IMG/VR virus record: IMGVR_UViG_3300025314_000098
Coordinates: 1-24,216 of that record
Origin: a virus
DNA length: 24,216 nucleotides
Reading direction: 5' to 3' (one strand)
The notes beneath the pieces are model-generated. The model had not been told where the DNA came from. It made no database searches and saw only the letters and a program-made list of their open reading frames with translations. Made by a program: the position numbers and the translations under genes. The number at the start of each line of letters is the position of its first letter. Position 1 is the stretch's first letter. Below, in pieces: positions 1-7,002 of this stretch.

Positions 1-117
1 GCCCGCCGGTACGCAAGTATGCTGGATCAACTCCAGCAATACTGCTGCAGGTGTGCCGCCCGGCCCACGATAATCGTATACCGCCCGGGTAATAAGCCGG
101 CCACCTCGATAATACAA
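1..117 (-). CDS. possible partial divergent gene in a GC-rich left edge
   Basis: Read on the minus strand, this stretch is open for 39 codons from a TTG at 117-115 and runs off the window. The peptide looks protein-like (it begins LYYRGGRLITRAVYDYRG). An in-frame TAG at 129-127 limits the start. No convincing ribosome site precedes the TTG. Plus-strand frames are also open for part of the stretch, so the coding strand is not settled. The base composition is clearly richer in G and C than the remaining 24 kb. The stretch contains a 7-bp hairpin (20-38) and two copies of CCGCCCGG. It could be the end of a host or early-phage gene read away from the packaging genes. I do not recognise a family. 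Confidence 0.22.
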   Translation of the reverse strand, partial: MYYRGGRLITRAVYDYRGPGGTPAAVLLELIQHTCVPAG

Positions 118-195
118 GCTGACATACTATATATATTACCTTAGTATTCCCAAATTTTACATACTGTAAAAGGTTAAAAAGCATACAAAAAGGAT

Positions 196-834
196 ATGAG
201 TATAAGTGATGATGATATTAAAATACTCGTTAAAAAAAACCTCGCACGACTTCGCAAATCAAAACGTATCGCTAAAAAAAAAGAACAAAAAAAGCTGGAT
301 AATAATGTAATCCCCGTATCTACTGAGATTGTTTCGCAGCCGCCAGCCAAAATCCCTGAGCCTGCCAAATCTTCTATACCAGATATTGACAGTAATAACA
401 CGATTGTGAAAAAACGTGCCATTAACTCTCTCGTAAAATGTACTAACCGGCAGCTGGCAGTTAAAACGCTCCTCGAAAACTCAAATTTGTCCCAACGTGA
501 AATAGGAGAAACACTTAACTACTCAACTTCTAACGTTAAGAGAATTAAGGGAAAATTGGATACTATGTCCATTGTGAGTCCTCAGACGCTTCGGCTCGCT
601 CACAAAACACTAAAAAACAAAATGAAGCAAATTCCTATAGAGGTAGAGAAAATCATAAATGGGGAAGTAGTAAGGATTAATGATTACCCCTCTCATGCAG
701 TAGCTCTGGATGCTGCCAAACGTGTTATAGACCAGCACGAGCCAATTATCCAGCGCCATCAATCCGCAAACATCAATCTTAATCTCTCATCCACTGACTG
801 GGATGGGTATGATAAGTTCCGCCGTAAAGAGTAG
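196..834 (+). CDS. putative terminase small subunit (HTH DNA-binding protein)
   Basis: This 212-residue protein probably recognises phage DNA and hands it to the large terminase. The N-terminal 35 residues are very basic (several KK and RK runs), followed by a proline/serine-rich linker (about 40-70). Residues about 87-120 read as a helix-turn-helix, with NLSQREIGETLNYS as the core. The C-terminal part (about 130-190) is helical and contains ALDAAKRVIDQHEPII, the kind of tail seen in small terminases. ATG 196 is the only start before the upstream in-frame stop at 175-177, although AGGA at 191-194 sits only one base away. Arginine is coded about 12 times by CGN and twice by AGR, unlike the genes downstream. 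The large terminase lies 1.1 kb further on rather than adjacent, so a general HTH regulator is the alternative. Confidence 0.6.
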   Translation: MSISDDDIKILVKKNLARLRKSKRIAKKKEQKKLDNNVIPVSTEIVSQPPAKIPEPAKSSIPDIDSNNTIVKKRAINSLVKCTNRQLAVKTLLENSNLSQREIGETLNYSTSNVKRIKGKLDTMSIVSPQTLRLAHKTLKNKMKQIPIEVEKIINGEVVRINDYPSHAVALDAAKRVIDQHEPIIQRHQSANINLNLSSTDWDGYDKFRRKE

Positions 835-1077
835 TAATCATACCATATCTTGTCCCCTCAATTTGGGTAATCAATATGTAGTACAGTCGTTTGTCAGGCA
901 TACCATCCGTTGTGATACCTTGTAACATTACTACCACATAATTATTATTATCAGCCGTTGTTTATATTTTATACAGATACATTCCCGCAGCCATCCCCAC
1001 CACCCCTAAAGAGGCATCGCCTAAATATATTAATCGGATACCTTCTTGGGCGGCTACAAAATTTTTATAAAAAGTTA
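835..1077. other. gap between small terminase and next gene
   Basis: About 240 bases with no supported plus-strand gene. CATACCAT occurs twice, 60 bases apart (839 and 899). On the minus strand a 49-codon frame with an ATG runs from 928 to 779, antisense to the end of the preceding gene, and reads like protein (MLQGITTDGMPDKRLYYILI at its start), but no ribosome site precedes it. The same minus frame continues across a TAA at 964-962 into another protein-like stretch ending MAAGMYLYKI. This could be decayed antisense coding sequence or chance. Confidence 0.3.
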
Positions 1078-1105
1078 TTGACAATTCCCTAATTTGTATT
1101 ACAAT
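1078..1105 (+). promoter_or_regulatory. strong sigma70-type promoter, possibly for a leaderless mRNA
   Basis: TTGACA (1078-1083, perfect -35), a 16-base spacer and TACAAT (1100-1105, 5 of 6 for -10). The expected transcription start, about 7 bases past the -10, falls at or next to the ATG at 1112. No ribosome binding site lies before that ATG, so the transcript may be leaderless. Confidence 0.6.
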
Positions 1106-1111
1106 AACATA

Positions 1112-1480
1112 ATGATACCAAGGAATTATCTTAAGCAATGTATATGTGGAGTGCAATATTGGGGTAATAACGAGGATAGAGCATGTCTTGAGTGTAGTGC
1201 AGATAGGAAGGCCAGATTTACAGAGAGTAAATGTGCCTGTGGCTGTGGTAAAGAGTTCCTGCGTGAAATAAGAAGGAATCCTATTTACGAGAAGAAGTAT
1301 TTTAATAGGGCATGTCAAATGAGGGCTAGGAGGCGTACTGAATCCGGTAAGGCATATATGGAGCTTTATAATAAACGGTATAAGAGGGCTATGCATGAAT
1401 GGTTGTGTAAATTCCCATCTTGTGGCAAGAAGGTAATAAGCGCACGTAGGCGTAAATATTGTGATGAACATAGCCGATAA
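1112..1480 (+). CDS. small cysteine-rich, probably zinc-binding protein
   Basis: This 122-residue basic protein has four groups of paired cysteines: CIC near residue 10, CLEC near 26, CACGCGKEF near 42, and CKFPSCGKK with YCDEH at the C-terminus. The pattern suggests two or three zinc knuckles or ribbons. An arginine-rich stretch (QMRARRR) between them suggests nucleic-acid binding. An in-frame TTG at 1094 would add six residues, but it lies inside the promoter spacer, so I prefer ATG 1112. The gene sits between the terminase subunits, where small accessory or homing-type proteins are common. After the TAA the same frame stays open to 1651 and includes another CxxC, so the protein may be truncated or read through. 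I cannot assign a family. It could be an HNH-like remnant, although no clear HNH triad is visible. Confidence 0.6.
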   Translation: MIPRNYLKQCICGVQYWGNNEDRACLECSADRKARFTESKCACGCGKEFLREIRRNPIYEKKYFNRACQMRARRRTESGKAYMELYNKRYKRAMHEWLCKFPSCGKKVISARRRKYCDEHSR

Positions 1481-1558
1481 TCAATTTCCCTCATAGCTCA
1501 AAAGCAAGACGATGGTATTTGCATAGGGTGCGAAAGATTTATAGTAATAGTTGCTGAA

Positions 1559-1651
1559 ATGGAGGGGCCGGAAGATTATGAATATACACTTGCAGAATTG
1601 AATTCCGGTTATCCAGTTGAACTTTTAAAAATACATGGTATTTTAAAATAA
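1559..1651 (+). CDS. possible 30-residue ORF, or tail of the preceding zinc protein
   Basis: An ATG at 1559 opens 30 codons beginning MEGPEDYEYTLAELNSGYPV and ending at TAA 1649-1651. No ribosome site precedes it. The same frame is open back to 1481, directly after the stop of the zinc protein and in frame with it. It includes a CIGC pair at about 1520-1531. The stretch is therefore either a separate tiny gene with an unusual start or the separated C-terminus of a once longer protein. Confidence 0.3.
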   Translation: MEGPEDYEYTLAELNSGYPVELLKIHGILK

Positions 1652-1661
1652 AAGAGGATTT

Positions 1662-1850
1662 ATGATGGGAGAAGAAAATATTAAAATTTGCAGAAAATGC
1701 AAACAAGAAATGAACATTAGTGCTGGTGTTGAAATTAATTTTTTAATACTATCCAAGAGAAAAATGTGCGAATGCGATGACAGGGTAATAATGGTCTGTT
1801 CTAACGAACAATGTGATCTGTATGGACTTTTGCAAGTGTCTATTGAATAA
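1662..1850 (+). CDS. small zinc-ribbon-like protein
   Basis: This 62-residue protein has the cysteine pattern CRKC (residues about 10-13), CEC (36-38) and CSNEQC (46-51), which fits one small zinc ribbon. GAGG at 1654-1657 precedes two adjacent ATGs (1662 and 1665); the second has the better spacing, so the product may lack the first Met. It is the second cysteine-rich small protein in a row before the large terminase. Function is unknown; a DNA- or RNA-binding adaptor or a regulator of host transcription are possibilities only. Confidence 0.6.
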   Translation: MMGEENIKICRKCKQEMNISAGVEINFLILSKRKMCECDDRVIMVCSNEQCDLYGLLQVSIE

Positions 1851-1876
1851 AAGAGTTTTGAAGTTTTAAATTCTTC

Positions 1877-1906
1877 TTGACAAACCATATAAAATATGCT
1901 TATTGT
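1877..1906 (+). promoter_or_regulatory. candidate promoter upstream of the large terminase
   Basis: TTGACA (1877-1882, perfect) with TATTGT (1901-1906, 4 of 6) after an 18-base spacer. It lies in the 131-base AT-rich gap between the zinc-ribbon gene and the large terminase. Confidence 0.4.
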
Positions 1907-1907
1907 A

Positions 1908-1938
1908 TTGCAATTTAAAACAGCAAACAAAATATAAT
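1908..1938 (+). promoter_or_regulatory. second candidate promoter upstream of the large terminase
   Basis: A perfect TATAAT at 1933-1938 with TTGCAA (1908-1913, 4 of 6) 19 bases upstream. The spacing is long, so it is weaker evidence than the TTGACA site just upstream. A start near 1945 would give a leader of about 37 bases for the terminase gene. Confidence 0.3.
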
Positions 1939-1981
1939 AAAATATTATTTGATTTAATTAAAATGGATATACAAGGTTTGT

Positions 1982-3586
1982 ATGGAATATGATTTCAGAC
2001 CGATAGAAATTGTTGATTTTAAGCCTTTGCCAGATATTAAATATGCACATGATTATCTAGGTATATTTGCGGAGATAGCTAAGTTTAACAGTACAAAAGC
2101 CAGTGTGGAAGAAAAGTTTATATTTGAAGCGAAACGATGGCGATATTTAATTTGTAACGATTTATGGTTTATTTTATATTTTATTTTGAAAATACCAAAA
2201 GTTAATCATCCTTTTGTAATTAATTATTGCTGGGAAGTAGAGACGGGTCCCAAAGATAAAACTTTAGATATTGGCTCAAGAGAACATTTTAAAACATCAA
2301 TAATAACAATAGCTGAAACTATAAAATTTCTTCTAAAACATCCTGAGCATTGCACAGGAATATTTTGTTATGTAAGGGATCGTGCTGAAAAATTTCTGTT
2401 CTCAATTAAAGAAGCATTAACAACAAATGAAATATTACTAAAATTTTTCCCGGATGTATTATATAGAAATCCTGAAAGAGAAGCGCCTATATGGTCAATA
2501 GAAAAAGGTATCGTTGTGAAAAGAAAGTGTACAAGACCGGAACCGACAGTGGGCGCTTATGGATTAATAGAGGGTATGCCGACAAGTATTCATTTAGAAC
2601 GCAGAATTTATGACGATATTATTACTGATGATATTTGCGAAAATTATGAAATGATAGAAAAAGTAAAAAAGAAATATGATATGAGCCAAAGCCTGGGAAA
2701 GGAAGATGGTGTTCATAGAGTTGTCGGCACTTATTATGCCTATGATGACCCTTTGATATATATCAGAGACAAAAAACATATTTATGACAGAGAAAAACCT
2801 ATTTACCATTTAAGATTCAAACCAGTAACCGATGACGGCACTCCTAATGGTAAACCAGTATTTGTATCTGAGGAATATCACGATTTTCTAAAATCTTTAA
2901 AGACTTACAATTCGCAATATTTGCTTAATCCATCCCCCACAGAAACGAAAAAACTTAATAAAGATTGCTTGATAATTACAAAGCCGCAGGATATGCCAGA
3001 GAGACTATTCAAGTTTTTGATTGTTGACCCATCAGGTAAGAAAGGAACTGGCGACCCAGTGGCTATACTCCTCGTAGGAGTCAATCCCGATAAAGATGAT
3101 AATGGCGCCAGTAATATTTATATTCTTAATGCTATTATAGAAAAATATCCATTACCTGAGTTTATCTTACAAGTGGTAACTATGTATAAGAATGGTGGTA
3201 AAATTCTCAGGATTTGTGTAGAAGAAGTCGGACAATCAACAACAGAGGTACATATTAAAGAAAAATTAAATGCAATGGGCTATTATGTTTCTACTGAAAA
3301 TGATACAATCCAAATTTACAAACCAGCCAAAAGGTCAAAAACAGCAAGAATTGAAGAACTGTCTGTACCATTAATCAATGGTAAGATTCATATTTCTTCG
3401 GCAGTCCCACAAAGATATATTGATATTATAAAATCAGAAATGGAAAATTTCCCTTTTAGCAATGATGACCATGCAATAGACATTTTATCCTATTTCGTAA
3501 TTGACACATTACATGACTATCCATTCCCAAAAGTTTATACAAATATTCAGATTGCTAAACCTATACCAATGGGAGCGTTTACTTGA
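1982..3586 (+). CDS. terminase large subunit (packaging ATPase and nuclease)
   Basis: The motor that drives DNA into the prohead and cuts it. It is 534 residues, a normal length. A deviant Walker A (GSREHFKTS, residues 98-106) lies in the ATPase half. The Walker B is RIYDDIITDD (208-217) and the coupling motif is GTYYAYDD (249-256). The nuclease half has acidic positions fitting an RNase H fold: VDPSGKKGTGDP (D349), VEEVG (E414) and HAIDILSY (D500). The start is ATG 1982, with AAGG five bases upstream. It lies 132 bases after the zinc-ribbon gene and its last codons overlap a small gene starting at 3583. The basic and deviant P-loop is usual in phage terminases. The family call is secure; the packaging mode (headful or cohesive end) cannot be read from it. 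Confidence 0.95.
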   Translation: MEYDFRPIEIVDFKPLPDIKYAHDYLGIFAEIAKFNSTKASVEEKFIFEAKRWRYLICNDLWFILYFILKIPKVNHPFVINYCWEVETGPKDKTLDIGSREHFKTSIITIAETIKFLLKHPEHCTGIFCYVRDRAEKFLFSIKEALTTNEILLKFFPDVLYRNPEREAPIWSIEKGIVVKRKCTRPEPTVGAYGLIEGMPTSIHLERRIYDDIITDDICENYEMIEKVKKKYDMSQSLGKEDGVHRVVGTYYAYDDPLIYIRDKKHIYDREKPIYHLRFKPVTDDGTPNGKPVFVSEEYHDFLKSLKTYNSQYLLNPSPTETKKLNKDCLIITKPQDMPERLFKFLIVDPSGKKGTGDPVAILLVGVNPDKDDNGASNIYILNAIIEKYPLPEFILQVVTMYKNGGKILRICVEEVGQSTTEVHIKEKLNAMGYYVSTENDTIQIYKPAKRSKTARIEELSVPLINGKIHISSAVPQRYIDIIKSEMENFPFSNDDHAIDILSYFVIDTLHDYPFPKVYTNIQIAKPIPMGAFT

Positions 3587-3744
3587 ATGGCGACAAGGAA
3601 ACAAATATTAATGGAATTGATTTCGTAGATACGATCAATCCTTTACATGGACAGAAAATGATTTCTAAAGAACAACAGGCGGCTCTGAGAAAAGAGATTC
3701 TCGATGAGTATTTAATTGATTATACAAGAAATATATGGTCGTAG
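3583..3744 (+). CDS. small protein coupled to the large terminase (TTG start)
   Basis: A 53-residue frame starts at TTG 3583, whose last bases form the terminase TGA stop (TTGA overlap). GGGAG at 3571-3575 lies seven bases upstream, ideal spacing. The peptide starts MNGDKETNINGIDFVDTINP and ends with an acidic/basic helix-like segment. The frame fills most of the gap before the portal gene. The overlap and strong ribosome site argue that it is real and translationally coupled. No family is recognised; from position it could be a small head or packaging accessory protein. Confidence 0.6.
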   Translation: MNGDKETNINGIDFVDTINPLHGQKMISKEQQAALRKEILDEYLIDYTRNIWS

Positions 3745-3779
3745 AGTTGGTAAATTTTTTATAGAATTCCGTTGGAGTT

Positions 3780-3827
3780 ATGCTAGGACATATTGTTAGT
3801 ACGGTTAAATTTGAAAGAGTAAAATAA
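3780..3827 (+). CDS. possible 15-residue leader peptide before the portal
   Basis: ATG 3780 opens 15 codons (MLGHIVSTVKFERVK) whose TAA shares a base with the portal ATG (TAATG). GGAG lies only two bases before the ATG, which is short. If translated, it would couple ribosomes to the portal start, which has only a weak ribosome site of its own. It could easily be chance. Confidence 0.25.
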   Translation: MLGHIVSTVKFERVK

Positions 3828-5872
3828 TGGCAGGATTACTATTAATAAAAAATAATCAGCAATTAGACTCTGAATTGAATCAATATGAAATTGATACAAA
3901 CAAAAAACAATTCGAGTCCAGCCTTGCTTCTTATATTCGTGATGTTTGGGAACAAAACAAACGTGCCAAGCTGGATGTTGAACAACGGCTTCTGAAATCA
4001 CTTAGACAGAGAAATGGTGAATACGACCCTGCGAAATTGGCAATGATAAAACTTACGGAAGGGTCTGAGATTTTCTCGATGTTGACCTATATCAAATGTG
4101 TTGCTGCTGAAGCATGGTTGGCGGAATCCTATTCTACGGTAAGGGGTAAAAGTTGGTCATTAGCCGCAACGCCAATACCGGAATTACTGCCAGAAATTAT
4201 AAATAAAATTAACAATAGGGTATTAGATCAAATATACATTGCAACACAAGTATATCAAATAGAAACCGGTGTGGAAGTCACCCCTGAAGAATTTAATGAA
4301 CTTGCACAATTACATGCAGATGAACTAAAAGAGCAAGTTGTTGAGGCTATTGAAATAGAAGCTAAAAAAGCTATTGATAAAATGTCAAAGAAAATTGATG
4401 ACCAATTAGCAGAAGGAGGTTTCGAAGAATCTTTTGCAGACATAAGGTCTGATTTAGTTACATTTGGTACAGGAATAATGAAGGGCCCAACGCCAAGACG
4501 CAAAATAGATGAATTAAAACATATTCAGACATCTGATGGAGAATGGGATATAGGTTATGGTGATGAAGTCCTTGTGGAATTTGACAGATTGAGTCCATTC
4601 GATGCTTACCCCGAAGACGATGCAGTTGATATTCAGGAGGGTAATTTTATTGAATATATGCGTATGTCTCAGCCTGATTTTGGTGATTGCTTGGGGATGA
4701 AAGGATTTAATGATAAATACATACAAACCGTATTAGAGGAAAGCAAATATGGTAGTTCGTTGACACGCTTGCCAATTGACCAGGAAAGGGCTAATATAGA
4801 GGGTAGGCAGGGCAATATTGGTAGTACAAAAAGGATAAATATAATAAATTTTTGGGGAAGCGTTCCTGGTGGATTACTTCTTGAATGGGGGATGGATGAA
4901 TCTCAAATTCCAAATCCTAATTTAAATTATAATGTAAATGCCTGGTTAGTTGATGGTACTGGATATGTCGTAAAATCGGTTTTGAATATTACTAGGACTC
5001 GCCCATATTCGAAGATATGTTTTGAGAAAATACCAGGTTCGTTTTGGGGTAAAAGCCTGCCTGAAGTTGTACGAGATGATCAGGATATGTGTAATGCGAC
5101 TGCACGGGCAATACAGAATAACACGGCTTTTTGCTCATTACCTATGTCTCAAATAGATGTTAGCAAATTAGTCGATGGTTCAAATTCAACAAAATTATGG
5201 GCTGGCAGGACTTTCCAAACAGATACAAAAGGAATGAATGCCGGGAAAGCAGTTGAATTTTACCAACCACCTTCTGTTGTTGCCCATTTGCTTACAGTAT
5301 TTGATAAATTTAGCCGTAGTGCGGACGAGAAAAGCGGGATACCTGCATTCGTACATGGGGCTGCAAATAGCGGGTCAATAGCCAATACTGCATCAGGTTT
5401 TTCGATGTTTATTTCAATGGCTGGTAAAATTATAGCAAATTTAATACAACATATAGACAGAAAATGTGTTGCAACTATTATTAAACGAACCTATAATTAC
5501 AACATGATATACGACAAAGACCCCTCTATTAAGGGCGATGCCAATGTTGTAGTAAGGGGTTCAAGTTCTCTTATCGTTAAGGAACAAGAAGAAATTCGCA
5601 AAGCTGAGTTTATGAGAGATACGAATAATCCAGTTGATTTGCAAATCATGGGAGTAGAAGGCAGAAAGGAATTACTAAGGGATAGGATTAATTCTATAAA
5701 TAGCCTGGATGCGATTAAAATTATACCGGATGAACCGATTCAGTTTTTCCCAACAGGCGGGAAAGGGGTTGTTCCACAAAAAACATTACCAACCAGAGAT
5801 GTTGCTGGGAATTTATCAGGTGGTGTCGAGGTAAATCAATTTCAGGAAATTTCAAAAAAAGGTGGAATGTGA
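3827..5872 (+). CDS. portal protein
   Basis: The portal is the dodecameric ring at the vertex through which DNA enters and leaves. At 681 residues it is close to the long portals of P22-type short-tailed phages. Supporting features are an N-terminal helical region with AEAWLAESYSTVRGKSW, a long charged helical segment (about 130-200), the DLVTFGTGIMKGPTPRRK region typical of portal cores, and a C-terminal helix-rich part with EQEEIRKAEFMRD. The start is ATG 3827, overlapping a tiny upstream frame. It lies between the large terminase and the scaffold, which is the expected place. A homing endonuclease gene follows one base after the stop. Confidence 0.9.
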   Translation: MAGLLLIKNNQQLDSELNQYEIDTNKKQFESSLASYIRDVWEQNKRAKLDVEQRLLKSLRQRNGEYDPAKLAMIKLTEGSEIFSMLTYIKCVAAEAWLAESYSTVRGKSWSLAATPIPELLPEIINKINNRVLDQIYIATQVYQIETGVEVTPEEFNELAQLHADELKEQVVEAIEIEAKKAIDKMSKKIDDQLAEGGFEESFADIRSDLVTFGTGIMKGPTPRRKIDELKHIQTSDGEWDIGYGDEVLVEFDRLSPFDAYPEDDAVDIQEGNFIEYMRMSQPDFGDCLGMKGFNDKYIQTVLEESKYGSSLTRLPIDQERANIEGRQGNIGSTKRINIINFWGSVPGGLLLEWGMDESQIPNPNLNYNVNAWLVDGTGYVVKSVLNITRTRPYSKICFEKIPGSFWGKSLPEVVRDDQDMCNATARAIQNNTAFCSLPMSQIDVSKLVDGSNSTKLWAGRTFQTDTKGMNAGKAVEFYQPPSVVAHLLTVFDKFSRSADEKSGIPAFVHGAANSGSIANTASGFSMFISMAGKIIANLIQHIDRKCVATIIKRTYNYNMIYDKDPSIKGDANVVVRGSSSLIVKEQEEIRKAEFMRDTNNPVDLQIMGVEGRKELLRDRINSINSLDAIKIIPDEPIQFFPTGGKGVVPQKTLPTRDVAGNLSGGVEVNQFQEISKKGGM

Positions 5873-5873
5873 C

Positions 5874-6338
5874 ATGAAAGAAATACAATTAACACAAGGC
5901 AAGGTAGCCTTAGTTGCTGGTGAAGATTTTGGAAAGTTGAATCAATATAAATGGCATATTACAAAAAAAGGTTATGCCGCAAGGAATATTGTTTTAAATA
6001 ATAAAAATAGAACGCTTCGTATGCATCGGGAAATCATGAATGCTCCTAATGGTATTCAGGTTGATCATAGAGATAGAAATAAAATAAATAATTGTAAATA
6101 CAATTTATGGTTTGCAACAAATCAACAAAATTTATTTAATAGAGAAATGCAGAAAAACAATAAATTAAGAATTAAAGGTGTTCATTGGCGCACAGGCGTA
6201 AAGAAATTTCATGCGCAAATAAAGGTTGGTGGTAAGAAGGTCTTTCTTGGTTTATTCCATGTTATGGGCGATGCTGATAGTGTATATAGGATTGCCGAAG
6301 AAAAATATTTTAAGGAATTCGCACGAAAGGTATGCTAG
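5874..6338 (+). CDS. free-standing HNH homing endonuclease with AP2 domain
   Basis: Predicted selfish nuclease of 154 residues. The N-terminal part has HNH features: RMHREIM (H51), VDHRDRNKINNCKYNL (H65, N72-N73) and FATNQQNLFNR. The C-terminal part (about 100-145) reads as an AP2-type DNA-binding domain: GVHWRTGVKKFHAQIKVGG, then FLGLFH. ATG 5874 has AAGGTGG eight bases upstream; an in-frame GTG at 5862 is less likely. It sits directly behind the portal stop and probably uses the portal's transcript. Such genes spread by cutting related phages that lack them at the same site, and have no structural role. Confidence 0.88.
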   Translation: MKEIQLTQGKVALVAGEDFGKLNQYKWHITKKGYAARNIVLNNKNRTLRMHREIMNAPNGIQVDHRDRNKINNCKYNLWFATNQQNLFNREMQKNNKLRIKGVHWRTGVKKFHAQIKVGGKKVFLGLFHVMGDADSVYRIAEEKYFKEFARKVC

Positions 6339-6379
6339 ACCATGAATTATAAAATTACAGAAAAAAAAGTTTTGAATAA

Positions 6380-6631
6380 ATGCTAAAATATATAGGCGAA
6401 CAAAATGAAAGATTGCTTAAAGCACTTGTTAGTATTCAGCAATATCCTGAATGGAAGATTATCAGGGATTGGATTGATGAAAGCATGGAAGATTTATTGA
6501 TAACAAGTGCAAGGGAAATTAGCGATGTAGAAACCCGATGGAAGCAAGGCGGGGCTATAGAATTATTGAAAATACGTGAAAAATTTGATAAGGCTAAAGA
6601 GGCGATTGAACGGATTAATAACCAGAAATGA
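6380..6631 (+). CDS. conserved-type small phage protein after the portal
   Basis: An 83-residue, mostly helical acidic protein containing QQYPEWKIIRDWIDES and ETRWKQGGAIELLKI. This style of small protein (an aromatic/acidic helix followed by an R-x-QGG segment) is common beside portal or head-tail genes in short-tailed phages; its function is not established to my knowledge. The start is ATG 6380, directly after an in-frame TAA, with no good ribosome site. A 14-codon frame at 6342 overlaps the start. Its end overlaps the next gene (ATGA). Confidence 0.65.
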   Translation: MLKYIGEQNERLLKALVSIQQYPEWKIIRDWIDESMEDLLITSAREISDVETRWKQGGAIELLKIREKFDKAKEAIERINNQK

Positions 6632-6789
6632 CAGAAAATAATGACCAGAAACTTAAAAAAGCACTTGAATTTATTAAAGAGGAAAAGATATTAATGCCCG
6701 GCTTCTACGGTGAAGCTGGAATTACTTTTTCTATAGAAAATGGGAATATACAAGATGTAAAAACTTTGAAATTAAAGAAACATAAATAA
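6628..6789 (+). CDS. small coupled protein (ATGA overlap)
   Basis: A 53-residue frame begins at ATG 6628 in the stop of the preceding gene (ATGA) and ends at TAA 6787-6789. It starts MTENNDQKLKKALEFIKEEK, then has a short beta-like middle (GITFSIENGNIQDV) and a lysine-rich tail. The overlap argues for translational coupling. It is the last gene before the terminator. Function unknown. Confidence 0.55.
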   Translation: MTENNDQKLKKALEFIKEEKILMPGFYGEAGITFSIENGNIQDVKTLKLKKHK

Positions 6790-6806
6790 TACAGTATCTA
6801 AATGAG

Positions 6807-6841
6807 TTGTAAATCAAATACCTAATAGGCTTGATTTACAA
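6807..6841. repeat. 11-bp perfect inverted repeat upstream of the terminator
   Basis: TTGTAAATCAA (6807-6817) and TTGATTTACAA (6831-6841) are exact inverted copies with a 13-base loop that can itself form a 3-bp stem. No T-run follows. It lies eight bases before the terminator hairpin. It could be an operator for a dimeric regulator, an anti-termination or RNA-processing hairpin, or a transcript 3' end stabiliser. Confidence 0.6.
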
Positions 6842-6848
6842 TATCCAT

Positions 6849-6905
6849 AAAGGGCTATGGTGATTCAAAGAGTTAAATCTTTGAATTGTCATAGCCCTTT
6901 TTTTT
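6849..6905 (+). terminator. very strong rho-independent terminator between packaging and capsid genes
   Basis: The arms 6849-6871 and 6878-6900 pair over 23 positions (20 Watson-Crick and three G-U in the middle) around a six-base loop, followed by a T-run to 6905. It separates the terminase/portal/HNH block from scaffold and capsid. This allows the two blocks to be expressed at different levels, although I found no good sigma70 promoter between it and 7003. Confidence 0.9.
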
Positions 6906-6990
6906 GTTGTATTTTTACTTTGTACTGAATACTTCAATGAAGCTCAGTATATAGTTTTGCGAATACCTTACATAAGGCTCGCACATTACA

Positions 6991-6996
6991 AGGAGG
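6991..6996 (+). promoter_or_regulatory. consensus ribosome binding site for the scaffold gene
   Basis: AGGAGG at 6991-6996, six bases before ATG 7003. It decides the start: an in-frame TTG at 6997 directly abuts the site and cannot be used well. Confidence 0.85.
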
Positions 6997-7002
6997 TTGC
7001 AA

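Noticed and set aside
839-906. CATACCAT direct repeat as an attachment or regulatory site
   Set aside because: Only eight bases, two copies, no symmetry or nearby integrase.
962-1471. Long minus-strand frame opposite the zinc-protein gene
   Set aside because: Most of it is the mirror of the cysteine-rich plus-strand gene, which has a good promoter. Only the short part below about 1080 reads like protein, and that is reported separately.
6342-6386. 14-codon frame between HNH and the 83-residue protein as a gene
   Set aside because: Too short, no ribosome site; mentioned only as a possible stub left by the endonuclease insertion.
6997-7002. TTG start for the scaffold gene
   Set aside because: It directly follows AGGAGG with no spacing; ATG 7003 is correctly spaced.
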